A stretch of 15,407 bases of DNA from Umezawaea sp039922235 (GTDB lineage: Bacteria; Actinomycetota; Actinomycetes; Mycobacteriales; Pseudonocardiaceae), in assembly GCA_039922235.1 (NCBI GenBank), contig JBDSAJ010000635.1:1-15407 (forward strand), read 5' to 3'. A model generated the notes under the pieces. The model did not search any database and had not been told where the DNA came from. It saw only the letters and a program-made list of their open reading frames with translations. This document shows, one piece after another, positions 7,459 through 13,970 of this stretch (positions are counted from its first letter, which is position 1; each line of letters opens with the position of its first letter). The position numbers were made by a program, and so were the translations under genes.

Positions 7459-8289
7459 ATGCAGGCGTCGGAGTTCCAGCGTGCGGTGACCGCGGCCAGG
7501 TCGATCGCGGCATCGGTCGACTTGGAGGTCGACGACGTCGTCGTTGTCCAGAACTCGAACAAGCTCACCCTGCGTCTGGTGCCGTGTGACGTCCTGGCCA
7601 GGGTGGCGCCTGTTGCGGATCAGGTCGCACAGGTCGAGATCGAACTCGCCCAACGGCTCGCGGGGAGTCCGGTAGCCGTTCTCGAGCCTCGGGTGGAGCC
7701 ACGGGTCTACGAGCGGGACTCGTTCGTGGTCACGCTGTGGACCTACTACGAATCCGCGACTCATCCAGAGGTCTCACCTGCCGACTACGCCGACGCACTC
7801 CGGCGGCTGCATGTCGGCATGGGCGAGCTCGACGTACCCACACCGCACTTCACGGACCGAGTTGAGCAGGCACAGCGACTCGTGGCGAATCGCGACCGCA
7901 CCCCGGCCCTCGCTGATGTGGATCGGGAACTGCTCGGCGACACGTTGCGGAGCCTGCGGCGAGCGATCGTCGGTCGCGGCGGAGTCGAGCAGTTGCTGCA
8001 CGGCGAGCCGCATCCGGGCAACGTGCTCGCCACGAAGAACGGGTTGCTGTTCATCGACTTCGAGACGTGCTGCCATGGGCCGGTCGAATTCGACCTGGCC
8101 CATGCGCCCGAAGAAGTCGGTGAGCACTATCCGGGCGTCGATCAAGACCTGTTGCGCGACTGCAGGCTCCTCGTGTTGGCGATGATCACGACGTGGCGCA
8201 GGGATCGGGACGACCAGTTCCCCGACGGGCGCAGGCTGGGAATCGAGTGGCTCAGCCGGATCCGAGCGGAGTTCGACGATCCGAAGTGA
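7459..8289 (+). CDS. APH-family (kinase-fold) phosphotransferase
   Basis: 276-residue cytoplasmic enzyme of the aminoglycoside-phosphotransferase/choline-kinase fold. The catalytic loop reads LLHGEPHPGNVL (His181-Asn188), with Glu183 where most members have the catalytic Asp of HGDxxxxN. The metal-binding motif is FIDFETCCHGPVEFDLAHAPEE (Asp200 onward), with the family's aromatic/Asp pattern. A purine-rich site (GGAG) precedes ATG 7459. The N-lobe is short and degenerate, lacking an obvious glycine-rich loop, as is usual for the family. It stands alone, between a terminator and a convergent gene. The substrate is unknown: aminoglycosides, other natural products or small alcohols are possible, and the annotation should not be read as resistance. 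Confidence 0.87.
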   Translation: MQASEFQRAVTAARSIAASVDLEVDDVVVVQNSNKLTLRLVPCDVLARVAPVADQVAQVEIELAQRLAGSPVAVLEPRVEPRVYERDSFVVTLWTYYESATHPEVSPADYADALRRLHVGMGELDVPTPHFTDRVEQAQRLVANRDRTPALADVDRELLGDTLRSLRRAIVGRGGVEQLLHGEPHPGNVLATKNGLLFIDFETCCHGPVEFDLAHAPEEVGEHYPGVDQDLLRDCRLLVLAMITTWRRDRDDQFPDGRRLGIEWLSRIRAEFDDPK

Positions 8290-8295
8290 CGGCTG

Positions 8296-8967
8296 CTACT
8301 CGACGGGCTGTCGGCGCACCATTTCGGCGATCCAGATGGGTGCGAACGGGGACGTGCAGTTCGGGGGAGTCGGGTAGTCCTCGAGCACCTGGAGGCTTTC
8401 GCCGATGGCGATGGCGCGGTCGCGGTGCTCGGCGTGCTCGATCCCGATCTGGGCCAGGCAGTGGTTCATCGCCCACTGCAGGCGTTCCGGGGCGTCCTTC
8501 ATCTTCGCATCGATGATGTCGAGCAGTCCCGCGAGGTCGAGGCCTTGCGGCTTCTTGGCCACGCGTTCGGTGGTCAGCGCCCACCCGGCACTCGCGACCA
8601 CCGGATCCGAATCGGCGAACCAGATCAGCCGCAGTTCTTCGGCGTGCGGGCTCTTCTTCACCACGTAGTTCACGAGCCAGTCGTGCACCTTGGGGGCGCG
8701 CGCCGCGCGCAGCATGGCGTCCAACTCGTCACGTTCGAACGCTTTCGGGCGGCAGATCAGGAGTGCCAGCAGCCGCGCCGCGGTGTCCTCCGTCTTCCAA
8801 AGCCGGCGCGCGAGTTCCTGCTGCGTCTTCAACCGCTTCGCGACCGCACGCAGTTTGCCGAGGTTCACCCCGTGATCGTCGCCGTGCTTCTCGTTCACCA
8901 CGCGGGTCTTCGGGTCGTCGAGCGAGGCCAGTTCGGCCATCACCTCGGCCAGCGTCGTCTCGGCCAC
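8296..8967 (-). CDS. AlkD-like DNA alkylation repair protein (HEAT repeats)
   Basis: 223-residue, largely alpha-helical protein resembling the AlkD/COG4912 DNA-alkylation-repair family, whose HEAT-like repeats cradle DNA and let some members excise alkylated bases. Visible features are helical pairs such as LRAVAKRLKTQQELARRLW, the segment KVHDWLVNYVVKKSPHAEEL, WFADSDPVVASAGWALTTERV, and the C-terminal NCTSPFAPIWIAEMVRR, typical of this subgroup. GTG 8967 is chosen because an excellent AGGAGG lies 7 nt upstream and MAETTLAEVMAEL is a plausible N-terminus. It converges on the phosphotransferase gene with 6 nt between stop codons. Whether it keeps glycosylase activity cannot be told by eye. Confidence 0.75.
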   Translation of the reverse strand: MAETTLAEVMAELASLDDPKTRVVNEKHGDDHGVNLGKLRAVAKRLKTQQELARRLWKTEDTAARLLALLICRPKAFERDELDAMLRAARAPKVHDWLVNYVVKKSPHAEELRLIWFADSDPVVASAGWALTTERVAKKPQGLDLAGLLDIIDAKMKDAPERLQWAMNHCLAQIGIEHAEHRDRAIAIGESLQVLEDYPTPPNCTSPFAPIWIAEMVRRQPVE

Positions 8968-9053
8968 CTCAGCCCTCCTGTCCGTCGCGTGGGGGACAGC
9001 CTACGAGGGAGCGCGGGTGAACCAGGCGCGACATCAGTCGGTGGAACCCCCGA

Positions 9054-9087
9054 GCTGCTGCCGTGAACGAGATGTCACGGCAGCAGC
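9054..9087 (-). terminator. 13-bp hairpin terminator downstream of the dipeptidase
   Basis: Arms GCTGCTGCCGTGA (9054-9066) and TCACGGCAGCAGC (9075-9087) pair perfectly around an 8-nt loop, 45 nt beyond the dipeptidase stop in its direction of transcription. It insulates the leftward alkylation-repair gene. No T-tract is present. Confidence 0.75.
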
Positions 9088-9131
9088 GTTCGGGAACAGC
9101 GGAAGTGCTTACTGCCACCGCGACGGCGTGG

Positions 9132-10733
9132 TCATGAAGGCCACCGCTGGGTTCCGGACCACGTGCGAAGGTAGGATTCGGCGCCTGCGAGCAGGTCGTT
9201 CACTAGCGGGTCGCCGCCCAGCTGGCGCACCTGTTCGACCCAGTCCGGCATCAGGCCCACGTGGGCGCCGCCGTCGGTGTTGAAGTCCCACACGCGGGAA
9301 CCGGTTCGTTGGCGGTCGACCAGCGGTCCGTCCGGGTAGCTGCGGAACGGGTACGTGACGCCGGTGCGGGGTGCGGGGTGGGAGCCGACGCCGTTGTAGT
9401 CGCTGCCGAAGCCCAGGCCCACCTGGTACTGGCGGCGCAGCGCGGTGGTCGAAGTGGCCTGCTGGACGAACTTCTCACTGTCCATTTCGTACGAGGCGAC
9501 GAAACCGCCCACCTGGTAGACGCGTTCGGTGTAGTTGGCGTCCATCCAGCTGTGGCTCGACAGGACGCCGGGGTAGCCGGCCTCGGTGGCGATGTCGAGC
9601 GTGCGGCCGGCGGCCTTCACGCTCATGTGGTCGATCTCGACCATCATGTGCCGCTTCATCATGCCGCGCACCGCGTACTCGCCGAGGGAGGTCAGGCCGC
9701 GGGTGTTGCACCGCTTCGCTGGGTCGTACGCGGGTGCGACGACGCCCGGTGGGATGAGCGCGTTCGGTGCCGCGAGGCCGATCGGGTTGTCCTGGTAGGG
9801 GCCGGCGCACTGCTCAGTGGTCCACCAGGTGCCGGTGCGGAGGAACTGGGCCGCGTTGATGATCGTGCCCTGGGTGCCGGAGTCGAACCGGACACCGCAA
9901 AGGGCGTTGTCGAACTTGTGGCACGGGAAGATGCTGCGCACGCCGAGTGCGTACACCTCGTCGAGGCCGCGGTCGATGTCACCCTTGGTGCACAAGGGGA
10001 AGTTGAGCAGGTGGCGGCAGCCGAAGACCTCTGACGTCTCGATGCCCATCACGACGGCGAGCTTGCCCTGCGCGACGACGGCCCTCGCCTGCTCCGGGCT
10101 CGTCACGATCCGGAACCAGCCCTTGCCGGGACCGCCGAACATGCCGTCGACGAAGTCCTGGAGTTCGTACGTGCGCCTGGCCTGCAGGCGGACCGACTCC
10201 ATCTCGTCGCAGCCGCGGTCCTTGAACGGGTAGATCGTGCACAGGGCCGCGTTGCTGGTCAGGTCGGTCACCAGGATCCGCTGGCCGCCCCGCCACGCGC
10301 GTTCGACCCAGGCGTAGTAGTCCTGCTGGTGCGAGACCGTCTTGTACGACGGCCAGTCCTTGAACGTCGGCCAGCCGACCGGGTCGTGCCCGTCCGGGTC
10401 GGCGACGATCGCCTCGAAGATCGCGCCGATCCCGTTCGGGTAGTGTTCGGGGCAGTCCTTCAGCGCGTCCGCGACGCCCTGCGTGGAGAACGGCTTGCCG
10501 CAGATCAACCGCCCGCCGAAGCCCTCGTTGGTCATCAGGTGGTTGTGGGCGTCGACGAGCCCCCGCACCCGGCCCTGGCTGTCGGTGCCGTGGAACGGCT
10601 CGCCGGTGACGTTGATCTCCGAGTCGGGTGCCGGGCGGGCCACCGGCTCCCACCACGGGCTCGGCGCTCCCGTCGCGGTCGGGGTCAGCGCCACAGCGGC
10701 CAAGAGTGCGGTGAGGACCAAGCGGATGATCAC
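9132..10733 (-). CDS. secreted M19-like metallo-dipeptidase, Cys-rich
   Basis: 533-residue exported hydrolase of the amidohydrolase/renal-dipeptidase (M19) fold, expected to cleave dipeptides or related amides with two metal ions. A signal peptide MIIRLVLTALLAAVALTPTATG is visible. Candidate metal ligands in order: HxH in GLVDAHNHL (His63, His65), bridging Glu232 in VMGIETSEVFG, His272 in PCHKFDNALCG, His369 in EIDHMSVKA, His394 in LSSHSWMD and Asp445 in GLGFGSDYNG. It is longer than common M19 enzymes (about 330-400 residues), with inserts carrying about ten cysteines that suggest disulfides, fitting secretion. GTG 10733 is preceded by AAGGAG. It is a single-gene unit with its own terminator. 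The natural substrate is unknown. Confidence 0.85.
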   Translation of the reverse strand: MIIRLVLTALLAAVALTPTATGAPSPWWEPVARPAPDSEINVTGEPFHGTDSQGRVRGLVDAHNHLMTNEGFGGRLICGKPFSTQGVADALKDCPEHYPNGIGAIFEAIVADPDGHDPVGWPTFKDWPSYKTVSHQQDYYAWVERAWRGGQRILVTDLTSNAALCTIYPFKDRGCDEMESVRLQARRTYELQDFVDGMFGGPGKGWFRIVTSPEQARAVVAQGKLAVVMGIETSEVFGCRHLLNFPLCTKGDIDRGLDEVYALGVRSIFPCHKFDNALCGVRFDSGTQGTIINAAQFLRTGTWWTTEQCAGPYQDNPIGLAAPNALIPPGVVAPAYDPAKRCNTRGLTSLGEYAVRGMMKRHMMVEIDHMSVKAAGRTLDIATEAGYPGVLSSHSWMDANYTERVYQVGGFVASYEMDSEKFVQQATSTTALRRQYQVGLGFGSDYNGVGSHPAPRTGVTYPFRSYPDGPLVDRQRTGSRVWDFNTDGGAHVGLMPDWVEQVRQLGGDPLVNDLLAGAESYLRTWSGTQRWPS

Positions 10734-10845
10734 GGTTGCTCCTTGACGACGGCGTTGGCGACAGGGATGTGCCTGACCATCTTGAGCGCGAACCGACTCG
10801 AAACGGAAGACTATTCGCGTTTCAACGCATGACGGATCAGTGAAG

Positions 10846-11457
10846 CTATCGGGGCTTCATCGATGCAGGTGGGCCGCCCGCGGGGTCCGTCGGCGGGGGA
10901 GTGGCCAGGCTTTGGAAGCACGGGCGCAGCAGGGCGATGATCTGCTCGGGTGAGGCGTCCGCGAGATTCGTGAGGCGCAGCAGGTACCGCTCGGCGATCA
11001 CGCCGTGGACGATCGCGCTGAGCAGGCTCGCCCGCAGGTCGGCGTCGGGCGTCGGGATCGCCTCGGCGAGCTGGGCGAACTGGGGCTCCCCGGCGGCCCG
11101 GTAGCGGTCGGCGGCGTCGGCGTTCGTGAGCACCGAGCGCAGCACTGCCAGCGAGGCCGTCGGCTCGTCGGTCAAGCGCCTGCTCAGCGACGTGAGCAGC
11201 GCCTCGGCCACCTCCTCCGAGGTGCCGCCGGGCAACTCGTCGGCGGGGATCTCGGAGGCGCGGGCGAAGAGCAGGTCCTTGCTGCCGAAGTAGTGCATGA
11301 CCAGACCGGCGTCGACACCGGCGGCCGACGCCACGGCGCGGATCGTGGTCCGGTCGTAGCCGAGGTCGGCGAAGAGCTGACGGGCCGCGCTGAGGATGCG
11401 CTCCTCGCTCTGGAGGCGTTGCTGCGCCCTGGTGGGGCGGGCGCTCGGTTCGGTCAC
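10846..11457 (-). CDS. TetR-family transcriptional repressor
   Basis: 203-residue regulator with a TetR_N helix-turn-helix at about 18-64: RILSAARQLFADLGYDRTTI, AVASAAGVDAGLVMHYFGSK and DLLFARA. The rest is the ligand-binding/dimerisation domain, of the type with a conserved C-terminal pattern (LLSAIVHGVIAERYLLRL). The start GTG 11457 has no ribosome binding site, but a TAGAAT -10 element (complement of 11464-11469) puts the transcription start on or next to the GTG, so the message is probably leaderless. It diverges from the SnoaL-like gene, with 85 nt between the two starts, and likely represses both. The ligand is unknown. Confidence 0.93.
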   Translation of the reverse strand: MTEPSARPTRAQQRLQSEERILSAARQLFADLGYDRTTIRAVASAAGVDAGLVMHYFGSKDLLFARASEIPADELPGGTSEEVAEALLTSLSRRLTDEPTASLAVLRSVLTNADAADRYRAAGEPQFAQLAEAIPTPDADLRASLLSAIVHGVIAERYLLRLTNLADASPEQIIALLRPCFQSLATPPPTDPAGGPPASMKPR

Positions 11458-11463
11458 GCGTTC

Positions 11464-11469
11464 ATTCTA
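11464..11469 (-). promoter_or_regulatory. -10 element of the tetR gene (leaderless start)
   Basis: On the minus strand this reads TAGAAT, close to the -10 consensus. Counting 7 nt from it lands on the GTG start at 11457. No clear -35 is present at 17-18 nt. The lack of any Shine-Dalgarno before the GTG supports a leaderless mRNA. Confidence 0.5.
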
Positions 11470-11510
11470 CGGCCGTTGACCGAGGGCACATTTCGTTCTA
11501 CGGTTGTTCA
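11465..11510. repeat. two 15-bp direct repeats, putative TetR operators
   Basis: TTCTACGGCCGTTGA (11465-11479) and TTCTACGGTTGTTCA (11496-11510) agree at 12 of 15 bases and start exactly 31 bp apart, close to three helical turns. The first overlaps the repressor's own -10, the second the -10 of the SnoaL gene, so one protein bound at both would close both promoters. The repeats are seen directly; binding by the adjacent TetR protein is inferred. Confidence 0.5.
11476..11504 (+). promoter_or_regulatory. promoter of the SnoaL-like gene
   Basis: TTGACC (11476-11481) and TACGGT (11499-11504) are separated by 17 nt, a near-ideal housekeeping-sigma promoter (TTGACN-17-TANNNT). The predicted start near 11511 gives a leader of about 32 nt containing the AGAGGG ribosome binding site. 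Confidence 0.7.
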
Positions 11511-11518
11511 ATCAACAA
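11504..11518. promoter_or_regulatory. palindromic operator candidate at the SnoaL gene start site
   Basis: TTGTTCAATCAACAA is an imperfect palindrome (5-bp perfect outer arms TTGTT/AACAA) overlapping the predicted transcription start and the last base of the -10 element. Position and symmetry suit a repressor site. It may belong with the overlapping direct repeat or be independent of it. Confidence 0.45.
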
Positions 11519-11542
11519 GCGTTCAACGAAAGAGGGATGGCC

Positions 11543-11959
11543 ATGACTGCCACGTCACGCAAAGTCGTCGAGCAGGTCCTGCGGGCGAGCCGCGAGCAGG
11601 ACACCGACACGTTCGTGAGCCTGATCGCCCCGGACGGCTACGTCGAGTGGCCGTACCGACCGGCGGGCATCCCCGGCCGCGTGGAGGGTCGCGAGCAGAT
11701 CCGCGAGTTCCTGACCGCCCAGGCCAACGGCCTCGTCAGGTTCGACGAGTACCGCAACACGGTGATCCACGAGACCGTGGACCCGGAGGTGGTGATCGTC
11801 GAGTACGACGCCCACGGCACCGTGATCCCCACGGGCAAACCCCTGCACCAGACCATCATCGCCGTGCTCCGGGTCAAGGACGGCCTGGTCGTCTCGTACC
11901 GCGACTACCTGAACCCGTTGGTACTGGCCGAAACCCTGGCCAGCGTGGGCAACGCCTAG
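11543..11959 (+). CDS. SnoaL-like / NTF2-fold protein
   Basis: 138-residue cytoplasmic protein of the SnoaL-like, NTF2/ketosteroid-isomerase fold. The family pattern is visible: an N-terminal helix VEQVLRASREQDTDTFVSLI, the segment GYVEWPYRPAGIPGRVEGRE followed by IREFL, core strands VVIVEYDAHGTV and QTIIAVLRVKDGLVVSYRDY, ending with LNPLVLAETL. Relatives include polyketide cyclases, isomerases and many uncharacterised proteins, so the reaction is not predictable. ATG 11543 is preferred over ATG 11537 because GAGG (11532-11535) is then 7 nt upstream instead of 1. It is divergent from and probably repressed by the adjacent TetR protein, and converges on the P450 remnant 19 nt after its stop. 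Confidence 0.88.
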   Translation: MTATSRKVVEQVLRASREQDTDTFVSLIAPDGYVEWPYRPAGIPGRVEGREQIREFLTAQANGLVRFDEYRNTVIHETVDPEVVIVEYDAHGTVIPTGKPLHQTIIAVLRVKDGLVVSYRDYLNPLVLAETLASVGNA

Positions 11960-11978
11960 GCGGACCCCCGACGGGTCA

Positions 11979-12236
11979 TCACCAGACGACGGGAAGGCAC
12001 AGCGGAATCCTGTTGACGTTGCGGCTCTTCCATTCCACTTCGGACGGTTCGACAGCCGGCTCCAATCCCGACGCCCGCGCGAGCAGGGTCTCCAGGGCGA
12101 CCACCATCTCCGTGCGCGCCAACGGTTCCGCGGGGCAGTGGTGCGTTCCTCACCCGAACGCCATGTGCCTGCCGGGAGGACGGTCCGGATCGATGACGTC
12201 GGGGTTGGGGAACCCGTCGCGTGTGTTCTTCGAGCG
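11979..12236 (-). pseudogene. cytochrome P450 C-terminal remnant with stop in heme loop
   Basis: The minus strand encodes the last 85 or so codons of a P450: NTRDGFPNPDVIDPDRPPGR leads into HMAFG, then an in-frame TGA (complement of 12150-12152), then GTHHCPAEPLARTEMVVALE, LEPAVEPSEVEWKSRNVNRI and PLCLPVVW, with a tandem stop. The Cys in THHC is the heme ligand. The TGA replaces the variable residue of FGxGxHxC and could come from a TGG by one transition. A second stop (TAG, complement of 12237-12239) and loss of homology upstream show that the catalytic body is gone. It is certainly non-functional as a monooxygenase. It may have been the partner of the SnoaL/TetR pair, which is speculation. 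Confidence 0.85.
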
Positions 12237-12378
12237 CTACACGGTGGAGGAAGGTGCGACGTTCGGCACCTTCCGATCGTTCTTCGACGTGGCGTGGGAG
12301 GCGGCTGGAACGGGCACCAGCGACTTGCGTTCGATCACCGCGTCTGCGAGCAGCGCACCGATCACGACCTGATCCGGT
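12237..12378. other. unassigned stretch between P450 remnant and terminator
   Basis: Both strands are open for about 45 codons here (a minus-strand reading with GALLADAVIERKSLVPV; a plus-strand reading with FGTFRSFFDVAWEAAG), but neither fits the P450 order nor any family I can name. There is no start codon with a ribosome binding site. It may be debris of a further gene or insertion. Confidence 0.3.
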
Positions 12379-12416
12379 CGGCCCGTGCGTCTTGGCCCAG
12401 TCAGACGCACGGGCCG
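12379..12416 (-). terminator. 14-bp hairpin downstream of the hydrolase remnant
   Basis: The arm at 12379-12392 (CGGCCCGTGCGTCT with its first base at 12379) pairs perfectly with 12403-12416 around a 10-nt loop. It lies 6 nt beyond the stop codon of the leftward hydrolase remnant, the expected position for that gene's original terminator. Confidence 0.7.
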
Positions 12417-12422
12417 GTGGTG

Positions 12423-12644
12423 TCATCGTTCGTGTGGTGGGCTCACGTGCTTGACCCAGTCGAGGATGTCGGCGCTGGTTGGGGGGGCGTTCTTGTGCAG
12501 TTGGATGTCGTGGCCGCTGTTGGGGACGACCATGACCCGCAGGTCCGCTTTCGTTGAGTAGTAGGGTTTTTCGCCGGCCAGAACGGCCGCCGGCGTGCAG
12601 TCGGGGCCTGTTGGTCCGGAGGCGTCCGCGTCGTGGTCGCCGAT
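12423..12644 (-). pseudogene. alpha/beta hydrolase, C-terminal fragment cut at the transposase
   Basis: The minus strand reads GDHDADASGPTGPDCTPAAV, then KPYYSTKADLRVMVVPNSGH, then DIQLHKNAPPTSADILDW and a stop at 12423-12425. GDxDxD and PNSGHDIQLH are the late Asp and catalytic His regions of an alpha/beta-hydrolase; the nucleophile half is absent. Homology stops at about 12641, exactly where transposase coding sequence starts on the other strand. The 73 or so remaining codons contain no stop or frameshift, so the truncation looks recent. No start codon remains. It keeps its own terminator. Confidence 0.82.
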
Positions 12645-13716
12645 GGCTATCTACCTCAGCGTGACCAACACGTTCGCCCTACTACGCCTGCTGCCCATGA
12701 GCGATCGAGACAAAGACACGGAGATCTTGGCGCTGCGGCACCACATCACGGTCCTGGAACGCCAACTGGACAAGACCCGGCGGCAGTTCTTCCCCGCTGA
12801 TCGGGCGTTCTTCGCGGCACTGCTGCACCGGCTCCCCCTGACAGTGCTTCGCCAGCTTCGTCTGCCAGTACGCCCGGAAACAGTGCTGCGCTGGCACCGA
12901 GACCTGCTCGCGCGCCGCCACGCCGCCAGATCTCGACCCCAGCGTCCTGGAAGACCACGGACCGTGCGCTCGATCCGGCTCCTGGTATTGCGCCTGGCAC
13001 GGGAGAACCCCACCTGGGGCTACCGCCGCATCCACGGCGAACTACTCGTACTCGGCATCAAAGTCGCCGCATCCACCGTGTGGCAGACCCTCAAGGACGC
13101 CGAAATCGACCCGGCACCCGATCGCACTTCCACCACCTGGGCGAACTTCCTCCGCTCCCAAGCCCAAGCCCTGCTGGCCTGCGACTTCTTCGAAGTACCG
13201 ACCTTGAGCGGCACCCACCTATACGTACTCGCGGTCATCGAACACACCAGCCGCCGCATCCGCGTCCTGGGCGCCACGGCGCACCCGACCGCGGTCTGGG
13301 TCACCCAGGCCGCGAAGAACCTCGTCATGGACCTCGACGACGCGGGCAGCTGCGCGCGGTTCCTGATCCGCGACCGGGACGGGACGTTCCCCGCCCTGTT
13401 CGACGCCGTTCTCGCTGATGCGGGCATCTCGATCGTTCTCAGCGGAGTCCGTATCCCGCGGATGAACTCGATCATGGAACGCTGGATCCAGAGCTGCCGC
13501 CACGAACTCCTCGACCGCACCCTCATCTGGAACCAACGACACCTGCTCCGCGCCCTGCATGAGTACGAGAAGTTCTACAACTCGCACAGGCCCCACCAGG
13601 GCATCGTCAACGCCCGACCACTACACCCGCTGCCGCCACCGATCACCGACCAAGCTCACATCCGCCGACGACAACGGTTGGGCGGCATCCTCAACGAGTA
13701 CCACCAAGCCGCCTGA
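12643..13716 (+). CDS. DDE integrase-type transposase
   Basis: 357-residue transposase with an rve integrase core, of a type common in actinobacteria. An N-terminal segment YLSVTNTFALLRLLPMSDRD leads into a helix-turn-helix/coiled region (LALRHHITVLERQL), then the HTH-like WGYRRIHGELLVLGIKVAAS. The catalytic core has Asp181 in LACDFFEV, Asp244 in FLIRDRDGTF and Glu279 in NSIMERW (34 residues between the last two), then YNSHRPHQGI near the end. All three acidic residues are present and there is no frameshift, so the enzyme may be active. The frame is open back to 12595, but that part is antisense to the hydrolase remnant. ATG 12643 has no ribosome binding site; ATG 12697 is an alternative that would lose conserved residues. 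Confidence 0.9.
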   Translation: MAIYLSVTNTFALLRLLPMSDRDKDTEILALRHHITVLERQLDKTRRQFFPADRAFFAALLHRLPLTVLRQLRLPVRPETVLRWHRDLLARRHAARSRPQRPGRPRTVRSIRLLVLRLARENPTWGYRRIHGELLVLGIKVAASTVWQTLKDAEIDPAPDRTSTTWANFLRSQAQALLACDFFEVPTLSGTHLYVLAVIEHTSRRIRVLGATAHPTAVWVTQAAKNLVMDLDDAGSCARFLIRDRDGTFPALFDAVLADAGISIVLSGVRIPRMNSIMERWIQSCRHELLDRTLIWNQRHLLRALHEYEKFYNSHRPHQGIVNARPLHPLPPPITDQAHIRRRQRLGGILNEYHQAA

Positions 13717-13740
13717 CCAGCACGGACGGCATTTTCGGCA
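12643..13740 (+). mobile_element. insertion sequence (single transposase gene, ends undefined)
   Basis: The element is bounded by the hydrolase breakpoint (about 12641) and the first codon of the GlmS-like fragment (about 13741). I could not find convincing terminal inverted repeats or a target-site duplication. The left side has almost no non-coding DNA before the transposase, which hints that the left end was lost by rearrangement. The two flanks come from different genes, so simple insertion into one gene does not explain the structure. Confidence 0.6.
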
Positions 13741-13923
13741 AGCACAGCGTCGCTGCCCGCCGGGCTGGTCGACCACGTGATCCAGGTTCCGCGGACCACG
13801 GTGGAACTGGCGCCGATCCTGCTGTCGATCCCGCTCCAGTTGCTCGCCTACCACCTCGCGCTGGTGCTCGGCAGGGAGATCGACAGGCCGCGGAACCTGG
13901 CCAAGAGCGTCACGGTGGAGTAG
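13741..13923 (+). pseudogene. GlmS-type aminotransferase, C-terminal 60-codon fragment
   Basis: This frame ends in the hallmark C-terminus of glucosamine-fructose-6-phosphate aminotransferase: HVIQVPRTTVELAPIL, then IPLQLLAYHLALVLGREIDR and PRNLAKSVTVE with a TAG stop. This is the end of the second SIS (isomerase) domain, including the conserved LAKSVTVE tail that contributes to the active site. The glutaminase domain and nearly all of both SIS domains are missing, and the fragment starts just past the transposase. Sixty codons without a stop and an intact terminator suggest a recent deletion or duplication. The essential glmS copy must be elsewhere. Confidence 0.85.
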
Positions 13924-13932
13924 CGGCCGGGT

Positions 13933-13970
13933 CGAGGAAGACCGGCGGGCAACCCTGCCGGTCTTCCTCG
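13933..13970. terminator. bidirectional hairpin terminator
   Basis: The arm CGAGGAAGACCGGC (13933-13946) pairs perfectly with GCCGGTCTTCCTCG (13957-13970). The stem extends inward by GGG/CCC with one bulged T, leaving a CAA loop. It lies 9 nt after the GlmS fragment stop and could also stop leftward transcription from the DUF4082 gene. Confidence 0.8.

Noticed and set aside
4963..7764. A 933-codon leftward open frame antisense to the permease, peptidase and phosphotransferase genes.
   Set aside because: It covers three well-supported genes, has low-complexity Arg/Gly/Asp-rich sequence and no recognisable domain; it is a GC-driven shadow.
12150..12152. TGA in the P450 heme loop read as selenocysteine or recoded.
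   Set aside because: A second stop lies upstream at 12237-12239, the N-terminal four-fifths of the enzyme is missing, and no SECIS-like hairpin is evident.
11005..12372. A 455-codon rightward open frame running antisense to tetR, through the SnoaL gene in another frame and into the P450 region.
   Set aside because: It crosses a divergent promoter and two supported genes and has no coherent domain; it is a shadow.
12595..12642. Transposase starting at the GTG at 12595.
   Set aside because: These 16 codons are antisense to the hydrolase fragment and do not resemble the transposase family N-terminus.
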